64,000 nucleotides of DNA from Isoetes taiwanensis (taxonomy: Eukaryota > Streptophyta > Lycopodiopsida > Isoetales > Isoetaceae). The DNA lies in NCBI GenBank assembly GCA_021234155.1, contig JAJEKV010000032.1:5463835-5527834 (forward strand), in the 5' to 3' direction. Shown piece by piece: positions 12,045-20,717 of the stretch (its first letter is position 1; the number at the start of each line of letters is the position of its first letter). Under the pieces are notes generated by a model that worked only from the letters and a program-made list of their open reading frames with translations, made no database searches and had not been told where the DNA came from. Made by a program: the position numbers and the translations under genes.

Positions 12045-12771
12045 TGATAGGATTTTGTTAGCAATAGATCTTCAAAATATCAAATTCTTCTAACAAATCC
12101 AAGACTTAACCTTCACAAGTTCTAGTTCAACTTTTGAACTAATATAGACTATGAATGATATTGCTATTTGAAATGTTCAACACTATAGCAATGAGTTAAG
12201 AGATATGCACCAATTAATTCTAAGTCAATCACTTTAAACAAGGTATCAACTCGACAACGCAGGCATCCATATTTCAATGGATCCAACACTGAAAATATGC
12301 CCCATTCTCTGCTAATTATCTCATCCTTCTTATAGCTTGATTAGGTGGCACCGATTCATAGAGAATCGGCACCAAATTCGGCTTAGGCTTCTTCATTCCA
12401 ACTTTATCTGTGCAAGCTGTTTGAACAGCATTTGACCGTGAAATATCAATGGTTAACCATAACATTTCCCCGTTGAATATAACCATTAAATGCAAACCTT
12501 AATTTAACCTTTAATTCCCTTGGATGTGCCGTCCCATAACCCGTTGGGTTCCCGTGGACGTAAAAATTTATCTTATCTTATCTTATCTTTTAATTTTCAA
12601 CCTTAGGAACTATAGGTCTTTAATTTCATACCTTAGGTTATTGAATCAATGTTGTCCTCCATGCCTTTGCACTTACACATACTGGATAATCATATAAACC
12701 TTTTGTGTTCTCTGTAGATCTCTGTCACTTTGAAAATATTTCATCTTTATAATATGAACATCTACCTTTCA
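12045..12771 (-). repeat. Copia 3' LTR (727 bp)
   Basis: The plus-strand text starts TGATAGGATTTTGTTAGC and ends ACCTTTCA, matching 16930-17599. It has a 67-bp insertion at 12521-12587 absent from the other LTR and lacks about 15 bp present there (near 17455-17470). The internal side (12772-12790) carries the polypurine tract on the minus strand. Confidence 0.92.
12521..12587 (+). mobile_element. Short retroposon-like insertion with (TTATC)n tail
   Basis: This stretch is present only in the 3' LTR. It begins ggatgtgccgtcccataacc, contains 'gggttcccgtggacgtaaaaa' and ends in repeated ttatc units, as truncated SINE- or LINE-derived inserts do. The junction lies in a T-rich stretch, so target duplications cannot be read. 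A filled LTR deletion is the alternative, but the pentamer tail favours retroposition. Confidence 0.45.
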
Positions 12772-12908
12772 CTCTCCCTTCATATTATAATCCCTGCAAT
12801 TTATCATATCTCTTAATTGACAGTATTTAATCTCTGTCAAGGGTTTTGTCAGGATATCAGCCAACTATTGGCTTGTATGTATATACTGAACCTGTATAAT
12901 CTTTCTGT

Positions 12909-13351
12909 TCACCAAACCCTAATGAAGTGCATTTCCAACTCTATATGCTTAGTTCTTTCATGCAAAATCGGATTTTTTGTCATGGCTATACAACTTGTAC
13001 TATCTGAGTTCAAGATCAGAGGATCCTTTTGAATCATTTCCAGTTCATTAAGAAGTCTCTTGCTCCATGTAATTTCTTTAGATGCTAGTGTGGTAGCTGA
13101 GTATTCAGCTTCAGCTGAAGATAATGCTATTGCATGTTGTTTCTTACAACCACCTCCCAACATTAGAATGAAGCCAGAAGTAGACTTTCTTTCATCAGGA
13201 TCACCACCCCAGTCAGAGTCACAAAACTTCGTAGTTCTAAATTTTCTGCGTCAAATCTAATACTAAAATCAATGGTCCCCTTAAGATATCTAATCACTCT
13301 TTTTGCAGCTTGCCAATGCATGGTTCCATAATTGTGACAGTATCTGCTCAA
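12909..13351 (-). pseudogene. Copia RNase H, frameshifted
   Basis: The minus strand encodes RYCHNYGTMHWQAAKRVIRY (13290-13351), a frame change near 13190, and then KKQHAIALSSAEAEYSATTL (about 13090-13150) and ILHERTKHIELEMHFIR near 12915-12960. These are the usual Ty1/copia RNase H blocks: LSSAEAEY with its catalytic acidic residues, and the RTKHIE(I/L)xxHFxR end. At least one frameshift separates the two ORFs, and a short gap separates them from RT. Confidence 0.88.
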
Positions 13352-13363
13352 AATATTTACTGC

Positions 13364-14440
13364 TTATGAGATGTCTGGTCTGGTGCAATTGGCCAAATAT
13401 AACAAACAACCAATTAATTCTCGATAAGGCAAATTTTCTGCTTCTACCTTCTCCTTTTCAGTTTTTGGACTATCTTCATTTGACAACTTGTTTCCTGGTA
13501 CCATAGGTGTCTTAACAACTTTGCATTCTTCCATTTTAAATCTTTTCAATACTCCAGCTATGTTTGCTCCTTGAGATAGTGTCATAATTTTTCTGCTTCT
13601 ATCTCTGTAGACTTCTATGCCTAAGAATTTTTTTAGTTCTCCCAAGTCTGTCATTTTGAACTTGCTCTTCAAGATATCTTTGCACTTCTGCAGAATGATC
13701 AAGTTGCTACTGACCATTATATTATCATCAACATACAAAGCAATGTACCAAAAATCTGAACCTTCCTTAAACATATATAAGTTACCATCATCCTTGAGTT
13801 TAAGAAAACCTTGTTCCTTTAAGTAACTATCCATGCATATATATCATTGTCTGGGTGATTGTTTTAACCCATATACAGCCCTTTTCAACTTCCATACTTT
13901 ATCTCTCCCTTGCTCAAAACCAGAGGGCTGTTTCATGTAAACTTCTCCTTCTAATTTGGCATTTAGAAAAGCAGTGGTGACATCCATATGATGTACTTCT
14001 AAATCCTTATAATTTGCCATTGCTAAACATCCTTATGCTTGCCATCTTGACTATAGGGGAAAAGGTATCCTCATAATCAATCCCTCTTTTCTGAGTAAAG
14101 CCGTGTGCAACCAATCTGGCTTTATATTTTACAGAATGTTCTTTTGTTCCCTGTTTGATCTTATAAATCCATTTGCATCCTACTGCTTTTCTCCCTTCAG
14201 GCAAATCAACTAGTTCAAAAGTCTCAGTGCCTTTAAATGCATTTAGTTCTTCTTCCATGGCTATTTTCCAATTTTTTGAATCACTTCCTTTTATTGCCTC
14301 ATCAAAGGTCTTAGGCACTTCAAAGTCTATCATAGCTAGTATCTCAGTTAAGTTTATTTCAGCAAAGCTATGTTTTAGTCTCCTACTTCTTCCAGATGCA
14401 TCCCTCCCATATAATTCAGGATTTACCTTTGTTTCATCTT
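13364..14440 (-). pseudogene. Copia reverse transcriptase, frameshifted
   Basis: The N-terminal part lies in the upstream ORF and includes [40 protein letters not shown] and [10 protein letters not shown] (about 14040-14190). A gap with frameshifts follows (13835-14030). The C-terminal part has the catalytic box YVDDNIMV (about 13725-13750), FKMTDLGELKKFLGIEV and TKTPMVPGNKL-type sequence, ending in LANCTRPDIS at 13364. The YVDD aspartates are intact, but the chain is interrupted between the two ORFs. Confidence 0.9.
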
Positions 14441-15566
14441 GCAGAATTTGAATGCCTCTTCTTCTTCCATGTTGCACATCTGCATTTGTATCCTGCATGT
14501 CTTCTTCACCTGTATCTTGATTAGAGGCATCTTCATTTGTTTGTGCATTAATTGCCTCATGTCCTTGCAAATCAACAGAGTTAGTATCATTGTTATCATC
14601 ATCATCAATAATATCTGCATTTTCCTTTGGTGGTGTCTCTTTCCACTTTTCTTCTTCTTGCTTTACTGCAGTAGCTGCTGCTTTGTGGTCCTTGTAAACT
14701 TGATATTCATCAAAAATTACGTCCCTACTTATTATTATTTTTCTTTTTGTTGGATCAAACATTCTATAGGCCTTTGATTTCTCATCATATCCCACTAGAT
14801 ATCTAATCTTGGCCCTGTCATCAAGTTTTTTCCTCCGCTCCTTAGGAATATGAACAAATCCAAGGCATCCATATACCTTTAGCTTATCAAAGTTAGGTGT
14901 TGTTTCACACCAAAGTTTCTCTAGTAGAGCACCATTAATACTTGAAGATTCTGAATTTCTACAGCAGTTTTGGCTGCCTCTTCCCAAAGATAATTTGACA
15001 AGCCAGTGTGTTTGAGCATAGCTCTGACAACGTTTAAAATTGTTCTATTCTTCCTTTCTGCCACACCATTTTGTTGTGGTGAGAATCTGCAGGTTAATTG
15101 CCTTTTGATGCCTTTGATCTTGCAATATTTTTTGAACTCAGCAAAAATAAACTCTCCTCCCCTGTTAGATCTCAAGCACTTAATTCTTGTACCACTCTCA
15201 AGCTCTATTTCTGCTAAGAACTCTTTAAATGCTTCAAAAGCATCATCTTTTGTTTTCAAGCATGCAATTTTGGTTCTTCGACTAAAGTCATCAATAAAGG
15301 AACCTTTTTCCTCCAATACTCCTTACATTAAGTGTATGCACAATCTCCAGAATTTCTTTTGCTCTCTTTTGTGATTTTTTGAAAGGCAGTCTTGTATGTT
15401 TTCCCATCAAAGATCCATAACAGCTCCTAATATTCTCTTTGCATTCTCCTACTTCAATTAATCCCTGTTTAATCATCAGTTCAATGTTTTTATTGCTTAC
15501 ATGACATAACCTTTGATGCCATGTGTTGATGTCAGGTGCCATAACGCATTTACTGTTGGTAGACAA
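14441..15566 (-). pseudogene. Copia GAG-pre-integrase and integrase, with altered catalytic site
   Basis: WHQRLCHVSNKNIELMIKQG (about 15460-15530) is the pre-integrase zinc region. The core has FIDDFSRRTK (first catalytic D) near 15285, LRSNRGGEF near 15160 and [10 protein letters not shown] with the catalytic E near 15040. The family motif is LRSDNGGEF, so the second catalytic aspartate is replaced. The C-terminal part (about 14440-14900) holds [20 protein letters not shown] and [20 protein letters not shown], followed by a long acidic linker. A frameshift near 15300 separates the two core ORFs. It is inactive as read. Confidence 0.88.
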
Positions 15567-16104
15567 TTATTATCTATGCCAAAAAGATTTCCAACCCTTT
15601 TTCCAAAGAACTTGATTTCATTGCCAAGTAAGATAGTACATTGCAGCCTGTCAAAGTTGACAGTATATCCCATGTCTACTAATTGACTTATAGAGATTAG
15701 ATTTCTAACTAAACTTGGTACACACAAGACATCCTTCAATTCTAATGCTTTCCCTTCCATGTCGAATATCTCCAAAACACCAGCACATTGCACCCTTGGA
15801 AGTTTTCCATTCCCAAGTTTGACATATCCTTTCCTTCCTTCATCTTTATTTTTCAAAAGCTTTGCTGAACCTGTTACTGTTTTCTCTGTCCACTATCTAA
15901 AATTAATAGATCATTTGAGGTATTAGTTCCTTTGCTAGAAAATGTAAAAGTTTCAGAATTGTTTACCTCAGCATCCTCATCTTCCTCACTTGTTTCTTCC
16001 TCCACTTCTTGAGTCAGATTCATTGTAGAACTTTGTCTTTTGATCTCTTTTCCTTGACCTCTGTATAATCCCCTTTCCCTCTGCAAAGTGCCCCTTTCCC
16101 CCAC
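15497..16104 (-). pseudogene. Copia protease region
   Basis: LLILDSG at about 15895-15915 is the retroviral-type aspartic protease active site (D-S-G). A stop or frameshift near 15874 separates it from the rest of the domain: VKLGNGKLPRVQCAGVLEIF, LKDVLCVPSLVRNLISISQL and VDMGYTVNFD (15640-15850). These are the normal blocks preceding the GAG-pre-integrase region of Tnt1-like elements. Confidence 0.85.
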
Positions 16105-16904
16105 AATTGTAGCATTCCACTTCTTTTAGTTTAGGGCAATCAACCTTCAGATGGCCATGTGCCTTACAGTGATAGCAAGGACCAACTTGCCCTTTTCCCT
16201 TTAATTCATTAGAGTTATTTGCTCTATATTTCCCTTTCCCTGTAAGTAGAACCTCTACATTATCATCATCAGTGTCAGAGAGTACCTTATGCTGCTCAAA
16301 TTCTGTTCTGATCATTTCTTCTGCTGCCTCCCTAGTCTTGGCTACATTTCTAATTAATGTAGCCAACTACTTGTTTCCTGCTACAGCTCTAGCCACATGC
16401 AACAACTTTTGTTGTTCAGTCAGAAAAACTCTAGCATCTTCCAAGTCTGCCACTATGTTATCAAACTTTGAGAAAAACTTTGTGAGATCATCTTCCTCCT
16501 TAAGTTTTAATTTCCTAAGCTCTTTATCAAGAATATCAATTTGGGAAGATGATTTTTCTTCAAAATGCTTAAGCAAATATTTCTATATTTCTCCTGGGGA
16601 TTTTCCCCTTACCTTAAGCAATATCGAAGCTCCTACCTTGCTAGTCAGTATAGCATAAGCTTCCTTGATTTTGGCCAGTTCCTTGCCTCCCTGCACTTTC
16701 TCCTTCAGTTGCACCACTGTCAGAAGAGCTGCTCTCCCTTCTTCCTGCAACCACACTTGATGAACCATTAGACTCATCCAATAGTTCCCATAGATTTTCA
16801 TTTTCTAACACATTCTTCATTTGCTCCTTCTAGATCTGAAATCCAGGACCACCTTCATACATTTTAATGCCACTCAAGAGTGATGCTCCAAAATGACTGG
16901 ACAT
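15986..16904 (-). pseudogene. Copia gag with zinc knuckle
   Basis: The probable start is the ATG at 16904 (MSSHFGASLLSGIKMYEGGP), just inside the primer site. An in-frame TAG follows after 24 codons, with further breaks near 16583 and 16370. The body gives LKHFEEKSSSQIDILDKELR and KLKEEDDLTKFFSKFDNIVA, typical UBN2-type gag text. At 16130-16180 the first knuckle CYHCKAHGHLKVDC is intact. The second, CYNCGGKGHFAEG, lacks the final cysteine. Gag would form the particle and bind element RNA. Confidence 0.87.
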
Positions 16905-16916
16905 CTTGAGTCTTGT

Positions 16917-16929
16917 ACTCTGATACCAC
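16917..16929 (-). promoter_or_regulatory. Primer-binding site for initiator tRNA-Met
   Basis: Read on the minus strand directly after the LTR end, GTGGTATCAGAG contains TGGTATCAGAG, complementary to the 3' end of plant initiator tRNA-Met and usual for Ty1/copia elements. Confidence 0.85.
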
Positions 16930-17599
16930 TGATAGGATCTTGTTAGCAATAGATCTTCAAAATATCAAATTCTTCTAACAAATCCAAGACTTAACCTTCA
17001 CAAGTTCTAGTTCAACTTTTGAACTAATATAGACCATGAATGCTATTGCTATTTGAAATGTTCAACACTATAGCAATGAGTTAAGAGATATGCACCAATT
17101 AATTCTATGTTAATCACTTTAAACAAGGTATCAACTCGACAACCCAGGCATCCATATTTCAATGGATCCGACACTGAAAATATGCCCCCTTCTTTGCTAA
17201 CTATATCATCCTTCTTATAGCTTGATTAGGCGGCACCGATTCATAGAGAAGCGGCACCGATTCGGCTCAGGCTTCTTCATTCCAACTTTATATGTGCAAG
17301 CTGTATGAACAGCATTTGACCGCGAAATATCAATGGTTAACCATAACATTTCCCCGTTGAATATAACCATTAAATGTAAACCTTAATTTAACCTTTAGTT
17401 CCCTTTTAATTTTCAACCTTAGGAACCATAGATCTTTAACTTCATACCTTAGGTTTACCTATTTTCAATTGAATCAATGTTGTCCTCCATGCCTTTGCAC
17501 TTACACATACTGGATAATCATATAAACCTTCTGTGTTCTTTGTAGATCTCTGCCACTGTGAAAATATTTCATCATTATAATATGAACATCCACCTTTCA
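16930..17599 (-). repeat. Copia 5' LTR (670 bp)
   Basis: It starts TGATAGGATCTTGTTAGC and ends CACCTTTCA on the plus strand, followed by the target duplication tatcc (17600-17604). It matches 12045-12771 at about 97 percent over the first 225 bases by eye. It lacks the 67-bp insertion found in the other LTR. Confidence 0.92.
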
Positions 17600-17604
17600 T
17601 ATCC

Positions 17605-18250
17605 GATAACATCTGCTGGGAGACTTCCACTTTTGACACTGGGTTGTGCCACGTATCTGGGGTAAGACACTGATACCCATAATTAATCATGAAAGGAGAC
17701 ATCTGGGATGACTCCTGCTTGATGCTGTTGTAGGCGAACTCCACTAAGTGGATGAAATCATCCCACTTAGACTGTTTGTTCCAAACATAATTCCTTAGCA
17801 TGTCCTCTATGATTCGGTTGGTTCGCTCCGTCTGATCATCCGTCTGCGGATGATATGCTGTGCTCATAGAGAGCTTCGTCTGAATGGTGGTAAACAAATC
17901 CTGCCAGAATGCAGTCATAAATTTTGAATCTTTATCCGAGATTATTTCCCGTGGCATCCCGTGGAATCTAAAGATCTCTTTGGTGAACAATACGGCAGTG
18001 TCCAATGCCGTGTTTGTGGTCCTACACGGCACAAAGTGTACCATCTTCGACAACTTATCCACCACCACCATTAGAGCATCTTTGTCTCTTACTGTTCTCG
18101 GGAGTCCTGTAATGAAATCCATACTTATGACTTCCTATTTTGCATTCGGCACTGGCAATGGCTCTAAAGCTCCTGGAATTCGGAGTTGTTCTGCTTTTGT
18201 CTGCTGGCATAGCTGACACTCACGAATGTACCTGCTATTTGCTTCTTCAT
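17605..18250 (-). pseudogene. Integrase core of the minus gypsy
   Basis: The core starts MDFITGLPRTVRDKDALM at 18122 and carries all three catalytic positions: VVVDKLSKM, IISDKDSKF and the E of TDDQTERTNR. It then runs through the usual AYNSIKQESSQMSPFMINYG to NPVSKVEVSQQMLSDM, where the copia insertion cuts it. It resumes at 12044 with QQLVEEVRGYLLAAR. The zinc-binding part just upstream (HDTHNSPIAGHAGFMKTYFK, then FWPGMKKQIA) is frameshifted near 18220-18230, losing its last cysteines in frame. The core itself could be read without interruption apart from the copia element. Confidence 0.88.
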
Positions 18251-18844
18251 GCCGGGCCAGAAGTAGCTACTTCTGATCTTAAAATAGGTCTTCATGAAAC
18301 CTGCATGCCCGGCTATAGGGCTATTGTGTGTATCGTGGAGTATCAACTTCCTTACTCCCAAAGATTCTGGTACACACAATTTATTCTTGTGATATAGTAG
18401 GTTACCTTCCTTCTTAAAATGTTTGAAGGTCTCCCTTTCCTTATCTGTTCTTGTCTCTTTAGAAAGGCTTGCCCACACTTCCTTGAAGTCTCGATCCAGA
18501 GGCAACGTCTCTTCTATCTTCTTGTCAAACTCACTGATGAGTGTTGATATGGCGTTGCTGTGGACTCTCGTTGTCAAGGGGTGCCTTGAGAGCGCGTCCA
18601 CAACCACATTGAGTTTGCCTGCCTTGTACGTGATGACAAAGTCGTACTCCTCCAGGAACTCCATCCATCTCCTTTGCCTCAAGTTGAGATGTGGTTGGAT
18701 GAAGACATATTGTAGACTCCGATGGTCCGTATCCAATTGGAACCTCCTTCCCAATAGATAATGCCTCCATATTCTCAATGCTCTCACCACTCCTAGCAAC
18801 TCTTGATCATGGGTTGGGTAGCGCGTTTTGGCGTCGTTCATCTT
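18251..18844 (-). pseudogene. RNase H (C-terminal part) of the minus gypsy
   Basis: Open on the minus strand: MNDAKTRYPTHDQELLGVVR, LRIWRHYLLGRRFQLDTDHR, SLQYVFIQPHLNLRQRRWME, DFVITYKAGKLNVVVDALSR and then the tether to integrase. H-D-Q-E and TDHR are the usual conserved blocks. The frame continues into the TIR element up to 18913, but those residues belong to the insertion. The N-terminal half of the domain lies beyond the insertion, at 28801-28880. Confidence 0.88.
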
Positions 18845-18863
18845 AAGCATGATTTCATTAATT
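18845..18863 (+). repeat. Left terminal inverted repeat of the TIR element
   Basis: AAGCATGATTTCATTAATT pairs with 28778-28796 with one mismatch. Beyond the 19 bases similarity falls away quickly. The adjacent TCTT (18841-18844) is the target duplication. Confidence 0.85.
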
Positions 18864-19124
18864 GGATAGAATAACGGAATTTTGAGAATTTTAAGCATAC
18901 CTAATTTGCTCAAGCACCAATACTTTCACCTAATATTCGAGCCCAAGGTACATGAGGTCATTAACATACACATATCCATACAAATTATGTGTCATACTTG
19001 TACGTGTACGTGATACTTGTACAAGCCCAATAATGGTGCTACAATCTACACCAATAATTCACATCAATAATTTTACTTCACTATAAAAACAGCTCCATTC
19101 GGTGGTAGAGGTCATTCATCTTCC

Positions 19125-19367
19125 ATGGCTTCCTTGCCTCCTCGTCCAGAGCACATCCGATCCTTCAAGTGCTACTTGAGCTACAACGATCTGTGTGAAT
19201 GCTACAGAAATGGTGTTAATCTTGATCCATGGCTCCAGTCCAAAGCAGATGGTCCTGCGAGTGGTTGCAGGAAGCTCACTCGTGTTGTGGTCCACCTTTA
19301 TTGGCTTCCTGATCAGGAGATCTTTGAGCTGAATGGCATCACCTTAGCAGGCGTTGATGATGAGTGA
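19125..19367 (+). CDS. Small hypothetical protein (80 aa), promoter-conserved tandem copy 1
   Basis: The ORF starts MASLPPRPEHIRSFKCYLSY and ends LAGVDDE before TGA. About 40 bases upstream is cactataaaaac, a clear TATA box. The whole unit, promoter included, is duplicated 671 bp downstream (ATG at 19796). Positions shared by the copies include IK/FKC, L-DP-LQSKA-G and the promoter text. This shows a real unit rather than a chance ORF. No signal peptide or membrane segment is visible; the protein is acidic with several cysteines. I do not recognise the family. It lies 280 bp inside the left TIR, so it may be an accessory gene of the TIR element. Confidence 0.5.
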   Translation: MASLPPRPEHIRSFKCYLSYNDLCECYRNGVNLDPWLQSKADGPASGCRKLTRVVVHLYWLPDQEIFELNGITLAGVDDE

Positions 19368-19795
19368 ATTAGTGATGACTATTGTATCTGTTAAGGATAT
19401 AATAATGATATGAGCACCTATGAACTATGTAAGGATGTAGTAGCACAATGAATATTATGTGATGTATCATACCTGAGTATAGTGTAACGGTGTGCTCTTC
19501 GACCTCCACGTTTTCCGCAAGCAGTCTCTAATTTCAATTACACTCAAGCAAAAATACTCTTACCTCACATAGATCCAAAATACAAGATATCCACACAAAA
19601 TATCCATTATACTTGTTCGTGTACAAAATATGCATTATACTTGTGCGTGTACAAAGTATGCATTATACTTATAGGTGTACATGACTCTTATACACGCTCA
19701 ATAATGGTGCTACAGCCCAGCCCAATAATTCACATCAATAATTTTTCTTCACTATAAAAGTAGCTCCATTCGGGGCTAGAAGTCATTCATCTCCC

Positions 19796-20037
19796 ATGGA
19801 TTATTCGCCTAGTTCTGTGCACCACATCGAGGCGATCAAGTGCTCAATGAGCGACACTGATCTTGTGGGTTGCAGTGATAGGGGTATTCTTCTTGATCCC
19901 TACCTGCAATCCAAAGCCAATGGCTGAGATTAGCTTTGCCCGGGTTGATTCGTGTTATGATCCACCTCATTTGGCTTCCCGAGCGCAATAGCTATGAAAT
20001 ATCAGGGATCACTACAGCAGATGTTGATGAAGACTGA
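19796..20037 (+). pseudogene. Tandem copy 2 of the small hypothetical gene, with premature stop
   Basis: It begins MDYSPSSVHHIEAIKCSMSD and is alignable with copy 1 (LDPYLQSKANG versus LDPWLQSKADG), then meets TGA at 19925. DNA similarity continues to 20037 in another frame. The promoter is conserved (cactataaaag, about 40 bases upstream of the ATG). Its 5' flank contains three ~27-bp repeats ('atgcattatacttgtgcgtgtac') at about 19605-19680. The duplication unit begins near 18905 for copy 1 and near 19545 for copy 2. Confidence 0.55.
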
Positions 20038-20169
20038 ATCACCTGTTCAGCAATGAATATTGTAGTGATGTTCTGGCATATAAGATATAGTAATGCGTAA
20101 GAGCACTTGTATTAATCTATACAAAGCAGATAGCAATAAAAATTAACTACTTTAATGTACCTTGAAGAC

Positions 20170-20480
20170 TCAAGTTTCATCTCCATCCTCTGAGGCCTCT
20201 TTAGCCAACAATTCCTGCACCTGGATTCCTACCAATGTGGGGATCAAAACCAATAATGGCTTCGGTTCAACTGACCAGGCATAGTCTATCATTTTGCGAG
20301 GCTGATAACGTGGTCTGTCATTAGGATTCGGCCTCCATTTTTTATGCCAGCAGTCCCGATACTATAGAGCGTATGCGGTACCTTTCCTAGCCACAGGCTC
20401 CCACCAGGATTTTGTGTGCAGGATTTTGTCGAGGTGGCTACCACAACTTTGAAGGTTAAGGAACTTAAGGATGATAAGCA
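20170..20480 (-). CDS. Unidentified minus-strand ORF fragment in the TIR element
   Basis: From 20361 to the stop at 20170 the minus strand is open: YRDCWHKKWRPNPNDRPRYQ, PRKMIDYAWSVEPKPLLVLI and PTLVGIQVQELLAKEASEDG. The acidic end before TGA looks like a genuine C-terminus. Beyond an in-frame TAG at 20362 the same frame continues upstream (KILHTKSWWEPVARKGTAYA). It could be the remnant of the element's second gene, convergent with the small genes and divergent from the methyltransferase-like gene. No family is recognised; composition is the main support. Confidence 0.35.
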
Positions 20481-20717
20481 GTTCCTATTTATGCAAGAAT
20501 CTTGATGGTCTAAACTCGTAGAAGTTGTCAACAAATGGGCAAATCGAAAGCTAACTGATGATCAGGGGGAATTACCAGAGAAACCTTCAAAGGATTTTTT
20601 CAACAAGACATTCTTAAAAAACCTACGAGGAATGAACAATGCTGAGGTTAGCCAATTGATGGACGAAATCTTACAGGGCAAAGTTTTCTTGAAAGTGCAG
20701 CAAGGATATGCAGGACA

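Larger units (their letters stand above)
12045..17599 (-). mobile_element. Ty1/copia (Tnt1-like) LTR retrotransposon, structurally complete, coding frames broken
   Basis: Two LTRs (12045-12771 and 16930-17599) are flanked by the 5-bp target duplication TATCC (12040-12044 and 17600-17604). Minus-strand gene order is gag, protease, integrase, RT, RNase H, which defines Ty1/copia. The primer-binding site just inside the 5' LTR (16917-16929, minus strand GTGGTATCAGAG) fits initiator tRNA-Met. The polypurine tract gaagggagag precedes the 3' LTR. In the first ~225 bases the two LTRs differ at about 7 sites, so insertion is moderately recent. Frameshifts occur in every domain. Confidence 0.93.
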
